From assembly GCA_023511295.1 (NCBI GenBank), contig JAIMBT010000017.1, forward strand, positions 1 through 64,000: a stretch of 64,000 nucleotides of DNA, read 5' to 3'. Positions within the stretch are counted from its first letter, which is position 1. Every line of letters begins with the position of its first letter. The notes beneath the pieces were generated by a model, which had not been told where the DNA came from, made no database searches, and worked only from the letters and a program-made list of their open reading frames with translations. Shown one piece after another: positions 16,401-24,841 of this stretch. The DNA comes from Alicyclobacillus sp. GTDB taxonomy: Bacteria; Bacillota; Bacilli; Alicyclobacillales; Alicyclobacillaceae. Position numbers and translations under genes: made by a program.

Positions 16401-17327
16401 ATGATACAGCCAAACACGGCGACTGCACCGCCGCGGAAGAAGCTACGGGTGGGGCAGTCCGCCAGCAACCAACTGTTAGGATATGCCCTGGTGCTGCCGC
16501 TGGTGTTTTTCATCGGGTTCTTGTCCATCTACCCGACCGTGCTAACGTTCATTGACTCGTTCTTTACAGACAATCCTCTCGACCCTCCGGTTCGTTTTAC
16601 CGGGCTACAAAACTATTTCGAGATGTTTAAAAACCCGATGATCAACCACAGTTGGGGCAACACGGCTATCTACGTGGTCATCGGCGTGCTCATCACGACG
16701 GTATTGTCGACCGGCATCGCGCTCGCGTTACGGGACAACTTCAAGGGGCGTGGTATCGTCCTCGCGATTCTTATTCTCCCGTGGGCACTGCCTGGTGTTA
16801 CAGAGGGCATCATATGGCAGTGGATCTACGACCCTACGTTCGGCGTGCTGAACAGCGTGTTACATTCCGCACACATCATCCACGCCTACCACGTGTGGTT
16901 GGGGAGCAGCCGCTTCGGGACCATCTTCTTCATCGCGGTTGTCCAAATATGGCAGATCACGCCGCTTGCGACCATCTTGATTTTGGCGAGTCTACAGAGT
17001 ATACCGCAGGAACTGTATGACGCTTCGACGGTCGATGGTGCTGGGTGGTGGCGAACGACGTTTACGATGACGATTCCGCTCATTCGGCCGGGTTTGGCGA
17101 TTGCGGTCATCGAGGCGTTAATCACATTCCTCAACATTTTCGACCAAGTCTACGTTCTAAACGGGAACGCGAGCACGGGGAATTCCATCATGCTTCAGAC
17201 CTACAACACCACCTTCCAAAATCTGAACTTCGGCGAGGGATACGCTCTGTCCTTCATGACGGTCATCATCACCATGCTGGTTTCGGTCGGACTCCTGAAG
17301 TTGATCTACAGGAGGGTGGACTACTGA
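16401..17327 (+). CDS. Sugar ABC transporter permease (MalF type)
   Basis: 308 aa from the ATG at 16401, GGAGGG at 16389-16394. Six hydrophobic helices follow a basic N-terminus (PPRKKLRVGQSASNQLLGYA). The cytoplasmic EAA loop that contacts the ATPase is visible as QELYDASTVDGAGWWRTTFT followed by MTIPLIRPG. It pairs with the next gene, with which it overlaps by 1 bp (TGATG). No ATPase gene is present nearby, so a shared MsmX/MsiK-type ATPase encoded elsewhere is expected. Confidence 0.92.
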   Translation: MIQPNTATAPPRKKLRVGQSASNQLLGYALVLPLVFFIGFLSIYPTVLTFIDSFFTDNPLDPPVRFTGLQNYFEMFKNPMINHSWGNTAIYVVIGVLITTVLSTGIALALRDNFKGRGIVLAILILPWALPGVTEGIIWQWIYDPTFGVLNSVLHSAHIIHAYHVWLGSSRFGTIFFIAVVQIWQITPLATILILASLQSIPQELYDASTVDGAGWWRTTFTMTIPLIRPGLAIAVIEALITFLNIFDQVYVLNGNASTGNSIMLQTYNTTFQNLNFGEGYALSFMTVIITMLVSVGLLKLIYRRVDY

Positions 17328-18169
17328 TGAAATCGAGACTTGGGGTTGGGCGTTGGATCGTCGTCGCCCTCGTCTGCGTCTGGTCCCTCTTCCCAGTCTA
17401 TTGGTCGTTGAACACCAGCCTGATGACCACGCCGGATGCGGAGTCCGTCCCTGCGCATTTTTGGCCGACGCCACTGAGCCTGTCCAGCTATCGGCAGATT
17501 TTCAGTTCGACGGGAGACAACGCCATCTGGCCAAATTTCAGCCAGGCCATTGTGAACACGACGATTGAATGTGTGGCGGCCACTATCGTGACCGTGGTTG
17601 TCTCTGTGCTAGGCGCCTACGCGTTTGCTCGGCTGAAGTTCCGATTCAAGAACGTCATTCTGTTCGTGGTGATTGCGACGCTTTCACTTCCAGCGTACGC
17701 CACCTTGATTCCCCTGTACCGGATGATGGCGAATTGGAACCTCGTCAACACCTATACGGGCATCGTGCTGGTCTACGTCTCCGGGTTTCTGCCGCTTGCG
17801 CTATGGATTCTGTACAACTACTTCACGACGATTCCGGTGGAACTTGACGAGGCAGCGTTCATCGACGGTGCATCACCCTTGAAAACGATGTTTCACGTGA
17901 TGTTACCCCTGTCCGCTCCGGGTCTCGCCTCGGCCGCCATCATTACGTTTTTGTCGGCATGGGGGCAGTTCCTTTTCCCGTTGGTTTTGGCCTCCGACGG
18001 ATCGACACAACCGTTTACTGTCTTTATGACGTCGCTCCAGACACGCCATACCGTGCCGTTTCCGCTGATGAATGCGGTTGGCGTGATGTCCATCATCATC
18101 CCCGCGCTGATTGTCGTGTTCCTGAACCGATACATCATCCGGGGGCTGATTGCGGGCAGCAGTAAGTAG
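17327..18169 (+). CDS. Sugar ABC transporter permease (MalG type)
   Basis: 280 aa from the ATG at 17327, overlapping the previous stop; GGAGGG at 17311-17316. Six membrane helices, with a periplasmic-facing segment NTSLMTTPDAESVPAHFWPT after helix 1. The EAA loop is VELDEAAFIDGASPLKTMFH followed by VMLPLSAPG. It ends in a short basic tail. Together with the preceding permease it forms the membrane pore of the importer whose binding protein is encoded at 14960. Confidence 0.92.
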   Translation: MKSRLGVGRWIVVALVCVWSLFPVYWSLNTSLMTTPDAESVPAHFWPTPLSLSSYRQIFSSTGDNAIWPNFSQAIVNTTIECVAATIVTVVVSVLGAYAFARLKFRFKNVILFVVIATLSLPAYATLIPLYRMMANWNLVNTYTGIVLVYVSGFLPLALWILYNYFTTIPVELDEAAFIDGASPLKTMFHVMLPLSAPGLASAAIITFLSAWGQFLFPLVLASDGSTQPFTVFMTSLQTRHTVPFPLMNAVGVMSIIIPALIVVFLNRYIIRGLIAGSSK

Positions 18170-18213
18170 CCGCGCAATTCGAATCTTGCACATGGAGAAG
18201 GAGTGGGGCTGGC

Positions 18214-19521
18214 ATGACGAAGATCTCTATCATCGGCGCTGGGAGTGCAGTGTTCACCAAAAACATCGTGGTGGACATCCTGAGCATTCCAACCTTAGAA
18301 GAGGGTGAGATTGCCCTCGTCGACATCGACGAGCGACGGTTGTCACTGGCGCGGCAACTCGTGTTAGCGGTGCTCCAGTTGACAGGAAAAGAGAAGTGGC
18401 GTGTCACCGCGTCTGTCAACCGAAGAGATGTGATTGCAGGCTCGGATTTCGTCATCAACCAGATTGAGGTAGCTGGACTGCAAACGGTGAAGTACGAGTA
18501 CGAGATTCCGTTGAAATACGGCGTGAAACAATGCATTGGCGACACATTGGGGCCTGGGGGACTGTTCAAAACGCTGCGAACCATCCCGGAATGGGTGGCT
18601 ATCGTCCAAGACGTAGAGGATCTGTGTCCCGACGCGACCATTCTCAACTACACCAACCCCATGTCGGCGGTGACCTTGGCGACCACGCGGGTCACAGAGC
18701 TGCCGGTTGTGGGGCTATGTCACTCCATCCAGCATACGTCCCATCAACTTGCAGAGTACCTGGATGTGCCGTACGAGGAGCTGAAGTGGAGGGCCGGCGG
18801 AATCAACCATATGTCCTGGTTTGTAGAGCTCACGCACAACGGCGCAGATATGTACCCAGTTCTTGTGCAAAAGATGACGGATCCCGAGTTTCTGGCAAAA
18901 GACCCAGTCCGCTTTGACGCGATGAAATACCTTGGCGCGTTCGTCTCGGAGTCGAGTGGCCACTTTTCCGAGTACATTCCGTACTACCGCAAACGGCAGG
19001 ATCTCATCGACCGGCATTGCAGTGCGGGTTACAACGGAGCCACAGGATTCTATGCCACGAACTGGCCAACGTGGCGCAAGGAAAGTGATGAAAGAATCCA
19101 GCGCTTCTTAAATGGAGAAGAGCAGATTGAGCTCGAAAACAGTGGCGAATACGCTTCCATCATCATAGAAAGCATGGTCACGAACCGCCCTGCGGTGATT
19201 TACGGCAACGTGTTGAACGAGGGACTCATCAGCAATTTACCGGCGAATGGCGTCGTCGAAGTGGCCTGTCTCGTGGACAGGAATGGCATCCATCCCTGCA
19301 AGTTTGGCAACCTGCCGGAGCACCTCGCCGCGCTGTGCCGCAGCAACATGGCATTCTTCGAGCTCTCCGTTCAGGCCGTGCTTGAGCGGGACAAGGACAA
19401 GGCGCTGCATGCGTTGATGGTGGATCCTTTGACGTCTGCTGTCTGCTCACTCGAGGAAATTAAAGCTATGTTCGACGAGTTATTTGAGGCGGAACGGGAC
19501 TACATCGGTTCCTTTCATTGA
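18214..19521 (+). CDS. GH4 alpha-galactosidase-type glycosidase (MelA-like)
   Basis: 435 aa, ATG with AAGGAG upstream. The N-terminal Rossmann NAD site is ISIIGAGSAVFTKNIVVDIL. GH4 metal-binding residues appear in GLCHSIQ and GGINHMSWF, and TLGPGGLFKTLRTIPEW is conserved. GH4 enzymes use NAD+ and Mn2+ in an oxidation-elimination mechanism. The CHS signature after the strand is the one reported for alpha-galactosidases, and the whole sequence resembles E. coli MelA (SEHFAEY/SGHFSEY, VIYGNVLNEGLISNLP). It probably hydrolyses an imported alpha-galactoside or galactosaminide in the cytosol. Strict substrate unknown. Confidence 0.88.
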   Translation: MTKISIIGAGSAVFTKNIVVDILSIPTLEEGEIALVDIDERRLSLARQLVLAVLQLTGKEKWRVTASVNRRDVIAGSDFVINQIEVAGLQTVKYEYEIPLKYGVKQCIGDTLGPGGLFKTLRTIPEWVAIVQDVEDLCPDATILNYTNPMSAVTLATTRVTELPVVGLCHSIQHTSHQLAEYLDVPYEELKWRAGGINHMSWFVELTHNGADMYPVLVQKMTDPEFLAKDPVRFDAMKYLGAFVSESSGHFSEYIPYYRKRQDLIDRHCSAGYNGATGFYATNWPTWRKESDERIQRFLNGEEQIELENSGEYASIIIESMVTNRPAVIYGNVLNEGLISNLPANGVVEVACLVDRNGIHPCKFGNLPEHLAALCRSNMAFFELSVQAVLERDKDKALHALMVDPLTSAVCSLEEIKAMFDELFEAERDYIGSFH

Positions 19522-19533
19522 TGGCCGACAAAG

Positions 19534-19546
19534 ACAATTCAATTGT
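19534..19546. promoter_or_regulatory. Perfect palindrome ACAATTCAATTGT
   Basis: ACAATT-C-AATTGT sits just before the ribosome site of the SIS gene. Similar sequences lie at the -10 and start codon of the ROK gene (13836-13848, 13913-13922). Candidate operator for the HutC-type regulator of this operon. Confidence 0.4.
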
Positions 19547-19561
19547 AGAGGAGAGAGGCGG

Positions 19562-20599
19562 ATGAGCTACACCCTGGAGGAGATCCGCAGACAGCCGCAG
19601 GATTGGGCAATGACGTTGCGACAGATGGAGGGTCAAGCGGAACGTTGGCGGCAGACGTTTCGCGACCGGGGATACGAGAATGTGTATTTCACCGGTTGCG
19701 GCACGTCCTACTACATTTCGATTGCGGCCGCGTACGTCTTTCAGGAAATCACCGGAATCCACACGAGTGCCCACCCGGCTTCCGAAGTCATGCTCATGCC
19801 GGAGAAGCTGTTTGACCGGAAGCAGCGCAACCTGTTGATTGGGGTCGGGCGTTCGGGCGCGACCACAGAATCGGTCGAAGCCATTCGCCGGTTTCGCGAG
19901 GATGGATATGGCGATGCCCTGTCCATCGCGTGTCGCACTTCGGCACCGGCGTCGGCAGTGGCAACGTACGCCATCGAACTGGGCCACGTCGTGGAGCACA
20001 GCATCGTGATGACCGGGACGTTCACCAACCTGCTGCTCGCGGCCCAGGTTCTCGCCGGCATGGTGTCTGGCAACGTTGACTATCTGGCACACCTTCGCCA
20101 GCTTCCCGAAGCAGGGGCATGCGTCTTGGACAAATCGGACGACGTGGCCCAGACGTACGGGCGAGATCTTGGCATCCAGAGGGTGATCTATCTTGGGCTC
20201 GGTGGGTATTATGGCATTGCCTCAGAAGCCGTCCTGAAACTCAAGGAAATGACGCAGACTGCAACGGAGGCTTACAATCCACTGGAATTTCGCCACGGAC
20301 CCATCTCCATGGTGGAGAAAGGGACGTTGGTGGTCCTGTTCCGCAGTGACGTCGCACCCCAACTTCAGACGGATGTCCTCCGAGACGTTCGGGGCTTGGG
20401 CGGAAGAGCGCTCCTCGTCTCGGACCTGGCATCCGGAGAGCCGGAGAGCTTAGCGATCAACGCAGGTTTGCCAGACACGGCGCGAGGGATTCTGTATGCA
20501 CCATTTGCACAATTGACGGCCTACCATCGGGCGGTTGCGTTGGGGTTAGATCCAGATAAACCGCGTAACTTGTCCCAAGTCGTCACTCTGCAGGTTTGA
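19562..20599 (+). CDS. SIS-domain sugar isomerase/deaminase (AgaS-like)
   Basis: 345 aa, ATG at 19562 with GAGGAGAGAGG upstream. Two SIS domains in tandem: first with YFTGCGTSYYISIAAAYVF and IGVGRSGATTESVEAIRRF, second with IYLGLGGYYGIASEAVLKLK and YNPLEFRHGPISMVEKGTLV. The N-terminal TLEEIRRQPQDW and the EFRHGP block match AgaS-type proteins, which convert galactosamine-6-P to tagatose-6-P with loss of ammonia. GlmS-like isomerases share this half, but there is no glutaminase domain here. With the class II aldolase and LacC-type kinase downstream, AgaS-like activity is the best reading (inference). Confidence 0.85.
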   Translation: MSYTLEEIRRQPQDWAMTLRQMEGQAERWRQTFRDRGYENVYFTGCGTSYYISIAAAYVFQEITGIHTSAHPASEVMLMPEKLFDRKQRNLLIGVGRSGATTESVEAIRRFREDGYGDALSIACRTSAPASAVATYAIELGHVVEHSIVMTGTFTNLLLAAQVLAGMVSGNVDYLAHLRQLPEAGACVLDKSDDVAQTYGRDLGIQRVIYLGLGGYYGIASEAVLKLKEMTQTATEAYNPLEFRHGPISMVEKGTLVVLFRSDVAPQLQTDVLRDVRGLGGRALLVSDLASGEPESLAINAGLPDTARGILYAPFAQLTAYHRAVALGLDPDKPRNLSQVVTLQV

Positions 20600-20651
20600 A
20601 TGGAGGTCGGTTCCAACGCCACAGGCGCTTAACCCAGACAGCATCATCCCG

Positions 20652-21347
20652 TTGTACCATCAATTGAAAGGCATTTTACGGGACAAGATTGAATCCGGCG
20701 TCTGGAAGCCGGATGAGCTGATAGATTCCGAACATCAGCTCATGTCACAGTACGGTGTGAGCCGGAACACCGTGAAGCGCGCCATTGAAGACTTGGTGCA
20801 GGAGGGTTTGCTGAAACGGATTCAGGGCAAGGGGACATTTGTCTCCTTGCCCAAAATAGAGCACTCCCTTGGCGGCTTTTATAGCTTTAGCAAGGTGTTG
20901 CGCGCGAAGGGCATCGAATCGAGAGACGTCATTCTCAGCATTGAACAGAAAGCGGCTCTTCCAAGCATCGCTGGTTACCTGAAGATCTCTGCCGGGACGA
21001 TGGTTCACGAGTTGAAGCGGCTGCGCTGCGCGTTGAACGAGCCCATTATCTTTGAAACCAGCTACATCCCAGTTGGAATCGCCGCGAGTATCACGGAAGC
21101 AGACCTGTTGGACAACGGTCTGTATGACCTGCTTCGTGAACGGTACAACGTTGCCGTTGTAAAGGCGAAGGAATCGTTTGAACCGGTTCTCATCGACACC
21201 TATGAGGCGGCGCTCCTCGACGTCCGGGAAGGGTTCCCAGCTTTGCTGCTCGACCGCATCGCCTATGACGTCGCGGGTACCCCCATTGAATACTGTCGGT
21301 CGATTGTACGCGGAGACCGCTGCAAGTTTTACACGGAACTTCTATAA
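20652..21347 (+). CDS. GntR-family regulator, HutC/YvoA subfamily
   Basis: 231 aa from a TTG at 20652. The winged helix (YHQLKGILRDKIESGVWKPD, YGVSRNTVKRAIEDLVQEGL, RIQGKGTFV) and the UTRA effector domain (LKRLRCALNEPIIFETSYIP onward) are complete. The start is doubtful. The TTG has no ribosome site, while the frame is open upstream and reads ALNPDSIIPLYHQL, as HutC proteins normally do. GGAGG (20602-20606) is correctly spaced only from an ACG at 20616, which would give 243 aa. Probably senses an aminosugar phosphate and controls this operon (inference). Confidence 0.85.
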   Translation: MYHQLKGILRDKIESGVWKPDELIDSEHQLMSQYGVSRNTVKRAIEDLVQEGLLKRIQGKGTFVSLPKIEHSLGGFYSFSKVLRAKGIESRDVILSIEQKAALPSIAGYLKISAGTMVHELKRLRCALNEPIIFETSYIPVGIAASITEADLLDNGLYDLLRERYNVAVVKAKESFEPVLIDTYEAALLDVREGFPALLLDRIAYDVAGTPIEYCRSIVRGDRCKFYTELL

Positions 21348-21433
21348 CAAACGGTACCGGCGGTATTCGCGGCTGTGGAGTCTTTCAAAACACACGCCTG
21401 GCGCCGTCAGCGGGAAAGGAGAGAGATTTAGAC

Positions 21434-22303
21434 ATGCCATTGGTGACATCTCAAGAAATCCTGCACGGCGCCCGCCGAGGCGGATATGCCGTCGCGGGGT
21501 TTGCAGCGTACAACATGGAAACCGTCCAGGCTGTGGTTGAGGTCGCGGAGGAACTCCAGGCGCCCGTGTTCATTCAAACCACTCCAGCGACCATTCGCAG
21601 TTCCGGCATTCGGTTTCTCCACGCCATCGTCAAGGCTGCGGCTGACGGTGCCCGCGTGCCGGTTGTCTTACACCTCGACCACGGCGAGTCCTACGAACAG
21701 GTCATCGAATGCCTGCGTCACGGGTATACGTCCGTGATGATTGACGGGTCTCGATACGCCTTTGCGGACAACGTCGCCCTGGTCCGAGAAGCCGTGAGAA
21801 GTGCGCACGCTGTCGGCGTGCCTGTTGAAGCGGAGTTGGGGAGAGTCGGCGGCGTCGAGGACGATCTTTCCGTGGATGCGCAGGAAGCAGCGTATACGGA
21901 CCCGGAGGAAGCCAGACGATTTGTTGAACTGACGGGTGTGGATTCCCTGGCCGTCGCCATCGGGACGGCACACGGTTGGTACCATGGAGAACCAAACCTC
22001 GACCTTCAGCGGCTCGAACACGTGGCAGCGCAGCTGAGCGCGGACTTTCCACTCGTGCTGCACGGCGCTTCAGGTCTGCACGATGCGCAGATCAAGCAGA
22101 CGATTGTGCGGGGCATCAGCAAGTTCAACATTGCGACGGAACTCAAAATGCCGTTTGCAAAAGCTCTTCGGGATTACTTTTGCGCGAATCCCACCGGCAT
22201 TGACCCGCGAACCTACTTTCCGCAGGCGAAGGAAGCCTATAAGGCTGTTGTAAGGGAGAAGATTTTACTTTCCGGATCACAAGGGAGGGCCCTGTCGTTG
22301 TAG
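21434..22303 (+). CDS. Class II ketose-bisphosphate aldolase (tagatose/fructose type, KbaY/GatY-like)
   Basis: 289 aa, ATG at 21434 after GGAAAGGAGAG. Class II zinc aldolase features: VAGFAAYNMETVQAVVEVAE, the zinc ligand region VVLHLDHGESYEQVIECL, VEAELGRVGGVED, AVAIGTAHGWYHGEPNLD and VLHGASGLHDAQIK. The family splits fructose- or tagatose-1,6-bisphosphate into dihydroxyacetone phosphate and glyceraldehyde-3-phosphate. Between an AgaS-like gene and a LacC-type kinase, tagatose-1,6-bisphosphate is the likely substrate. Sequence alone does not exclude fructose bisphosphate. Confidence 0.88.
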   Translation: MPLVTSQEILHGARRGGYAVAGFAAYNMETVQAVVEVAEELQAPVFIQTTPATIRSSGIRFLHAIVKAAADGARVPVVLHLDHGESYEQVIECLRHGYTSVMIDGSRYAFADNVALVREAVRSAHAVGVPVEAELGRVGGVEDDLSVDAQEAAYTDPEEARRFVELTGVDSLAVAIGTAHGWYHGEPNLDLQRLEHVAAQLSADFPLVLHGASGLHDAQIKQTIVRGISKFNIATELKMPFAKALRDYFCANPTGIDPRTYFPQAKEAYKAVVREKILLSGSQGRALSL

Positions 22304-22351
22304 CACCCCTCGCAGAGGTTGACAACGCGAGATGCGAAAGGGGCAAAGCCG

Positions 22352-23329
22352 ATGAGTCGGGCCGGGCGAGCGGTATGCGTCACACTCAATGCCGCCATCG
22401 ATCGAACCTATTACAGCGAGTATCTGCGGATTGGTCAGGGCAATCGAGTCACGCGCACCATCGCGCAAGCCGGAGGCAAGGGCAACAACGTCGCGCGCGC
22501 CATTCACAGGCTGGGCGGAACGGTGGTGTCGACGGGGTTCGTCGGAGGACAAAATGGCAGGTTCATCGTCGATGGTCTAAGCCGAGAGGGAATTTGCAAC
22601 GACTTTTGTGAGGTCTCGGGCGGCGAATCGCGGGTTTGTCTCACCATCGTTTCGGCGGACCAGCCATCACCCACGGAAATCATGGAGCCGGGAATCCATG
22701 TCACCTCCGAGGACGTGCAACGATTGTCTAGCAAACTTCAATATTTGGTCGGGCCGGACGATGTCGTAATTTTCTCCGGCAGCCTTCCTCCGGGATGCAG
22801 CGCGGAGGATTTGACGAACCTCATTTCCCTGGCGAAGCAAATCGGTGCGCGCGTCATCGTTGACACCAGCGGAGAAGCACTGGAGCGGGCTATCGAAAGC
22901 AAGCCGTACGCCGTGAAGCCGAATGAACAGGAAGCTGCTGTCCTCGTGAAATCGGCCCAATGGGAGCTTGGCACCTCACGATGCAACGGTCACCCGTTGC
23001 GCCGCCAGGTCGTCAGACTGCACCAACGCGGCGTGGACTTTCCAATCATCACGCTGGGGGCAAATGGTGCCATTGCTTGCGATGCCGAACGGATCTATGA
23101 AATTACCCCGCCAGGGGTTGCTGCAATCAACACCGTAGGCTCCGGTGACGCATTCCTCGGCGGATTTGTCTATGGGATGCTCGAATGCCAAGACACCGTC
23201 CAGACGCTTGCGCTGGCTGCAGCCGCGGGGGCAGTGAACGCGACACGGGAGTCTGCAGCTGCCATCGATAAGGCCGAGGTTTTTCGACTGGCTGCGGACG
23301 TTCGCATCATGTCGACTAGATGGCCGTAG
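22352..23329 (+). CDS. PfkB-family 1-phosphofructokinase/tagatose-6-phosphate kinase (LacC/FruK type)
   Basis: 325 aa from the ATG at 22352 (AAAGGGG 8 nt upstream); a TTG at 22319 is less well supported. PfkB signatures: CVTLNAAIDRTYYSEYLRIG, AGGKGNNVARAIHRLGG near the N-terminus and the catalytic INTVGSGDAFLGGFVYGM near the C-terminus. The GGKGxN motif places it in the LacC/FruK branch. In this operon it would phosphorylate tagatose-6-P to tagatose-1,6-bisphosphate. A short insertion around SAQWELGTSRCNGHPLRRQ is not part of the family core. A role as 1-phosphofructokinase remains possible. Confidence 0.87.
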   Translation: MSRAGRAVCVTLNAAIDRTYYSEYLRIGQGNRVTRTIAQAGGKGNNVARAIHRLGGTVVSTGFVGGQNGRFIVDGLSREGICNDFCEVSGGESRVCLTIVSADQPSPTEIMEPGIHVTSEDVQRLSSKLQYLVGPDDVVIFSGSLPPGCSAEDLTNLISLAKQIGARVIVDTSGEALERAIESKPYAVKPNEQEAAVLVKSAQWELGTSRCNGHPLRRQVVRLHQRGVDFPIITLGANGAIACDAERIYEITPPGVAAINTVGSGDAFLGGFVYGMLECQDTVQTLALAAAAGAVNATRESAAAIDKAEVFRLAADVRIMSTRWP

Positions 23330-23399
23330 CCTTGCTGCTCTCGCGACGACTTCTCAGGGTACCTGTACGCCGGCGGTGGCGTGGGAGGAGGGGTGTGTA

Positions 23400-24782
23400 G
23401 TGCATCGGCCGAGCAAGATTGTCCTCATTGGAGCCGGTAGCGCGGTGTTTACCCAGGGGCTGTTAGCGGATTTCATCCTCGCAACGGACCTTCATCCGTT
23501 GGAAATTGACCTTGTGGACGTTGACGAAGAGGTCCTCGGTGCCATTTCATCCGTCGCACAAAAAATGGTGGACAGTCGCCCGTGTGATATCAAAATATCG
23601 GCGTCAACGGATCGAAGAGAAGTTCTTCCTGGCGCGGATGTCGTGGTCACGACGGTTGCGGTCGGTGGCCGACGGGCCTGGGAGACAGACGTGTTCATTC
23701 CAAGGCAATACGGCATCTACCAACCGGTCGGCGACACCACCATGCCAGGTGGTATTTCTCGCGCTCTGCGCATGATCCCGGTCATGATGGAGATTGCACA
23801 GGATGTTGCAGAACTGTGTCCCCAGGCGTATTTCTTCAACTACTCCAACCCGATGACGGCCATCTGCACCGCCATTCTCCGAGAAACGGGCGTGGACGTC
23901 ACGGGCCTGTGCCACGGGGTGTTGCAAGCGGTAGAGCACCTCGCCAAGTTCATCGGTGAAGACCCTAGCGATGCACGTGCCATCGGCGTTGGCATCAATC
24001 ACCTGACCTTCCTCTACGATTTCCGGGTTTCGGGCCGAGACGCGTGGGGGAAGGTCAATGAGGTCTTGGCATGGCAGAGAAGGAACATGCCCATGCCAGC
24101 GAAAGTCACGGATTTCTTTTCCTCAATGGGCCGTTACAATCCAGCGCGACCTGTCTATTACGACAATTTGTTCTCTTGGGAGCTCTACGAGCAGCTCGGC
24201 GCGTTCCCGGCCGTCCTCGACCGCCATGTCGTGGAGTTCTTCCCAGAGCGGTTTGCGGGAGGAGCGTATTACGGACGAGTTCTCGGCAAGGACGCATATT
24301 CTTTTGAAAATGTCGTTGCCTGGGGAGACAGAGACCACGCCGACTTGCTCCTCCGTGCTGGCGGGGAGAAGGATCTGAATGAACAGTCGTTTCACCGAAG
24401 CTCCGGTGAACATGAGCAGTTGGTCGATATCCTCCGTTCCCTCTATCAGGACGAGCGCAAAGTGTTCTCTGTCAATCGGCAAAACCAAGGAGCGGTCCCG
24501 AACCTGCCGCAGGACGCGGTGTTGGAAATGCCTGCTGTGGCGGCCGGACGCGGGTTTTACCCGCTCTTCTTGGCGGATTTTCCGGACCAGTTGGTGCCGA
24601 TTTTGGAGCGCAGGATTCAGGTCGTGGACCTGACGGTGGAGGCGGCGCGAACCGGAGATCGAGGCTTGGTCGTCCAGGCGCTTCTGGCCGATGGGTCGGT
24701 AACTTCCCGCGAGACGGCAGAGCTACTGGCGGACGACCTGTTGCGCGCACACCGGGAATATTTGCCCCGGTTCTTCCGTTGA
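23400..24782 (+). CDS. Second GH4 glycosidase, CHG-type (alpha-glucuronidase-like)
   Basis: 460 aa from a GTG at 23400, with GGAGGAGGGG at 23384-23393. NAD site IVLIGAGSAVFTQGLLADFI; metal-site segments GLCHGVLQAVEHL and VGINHLTFLYDF; DTTMPGGISRALRMIPVM. The CHG signature is the one I associate with GH4 alpha-glucuronidases, whereas the first GH4 of the operon has CHS (galactosidase). The C-terminal NRQNQGAVPNLPQDAVLEMP resembles the uronide-active branch. The operon may therefore handle a heterosaccharide with both galactose-type and uronic-type alpha links (inference). It is the last gene of the operon and converges on the helicase. Confidence 0.82.
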   Translation: MHRPSKIVLIGAGSAVFTQGLLADFILATDLHPLEIDLVDVDEEVLGAISSVAQKMVDSRPCDIKISASTDRREVLPGADVVVTTVAVGGRRAWETDVFIPRQYGIYQPVGDTTMPGGISRALRMIPVMMEIAQDVAELCPQAYFFNYSNPMTAICTAILRETGVDVTGLCHGVLQAVEHLAKFIGEDPSDARAIGVGINHLTFLYDFRVSGRDAWGKVNEVLAWQRRNMPMPAKVTDFFSSMGRYNPARPVYYDNLFSWELYEQLGAFPAVLDRHVVEFFPERFAGGAYYGRVLGKDAYSFENVVAWGDRDHADLLLRAGGEKDLNEQSFHRSSGEHEQLVDILRSLYQDERKVFSVNRQNQGAVPNLPQDAVLEMPAVAAGRGFYPLFLADFPDQLVPILERRIQVVDLTVEAARTGDRGLVVQALLADGSVTSRETAELLADDLLRAHREYLPRFFR

Positions 24783-24841
24783 ACGAGGCCCACTTGGGGC
24801 GTTCTGACAGCATCATATCCGCGTGCGGGTAGACTGCAAAC

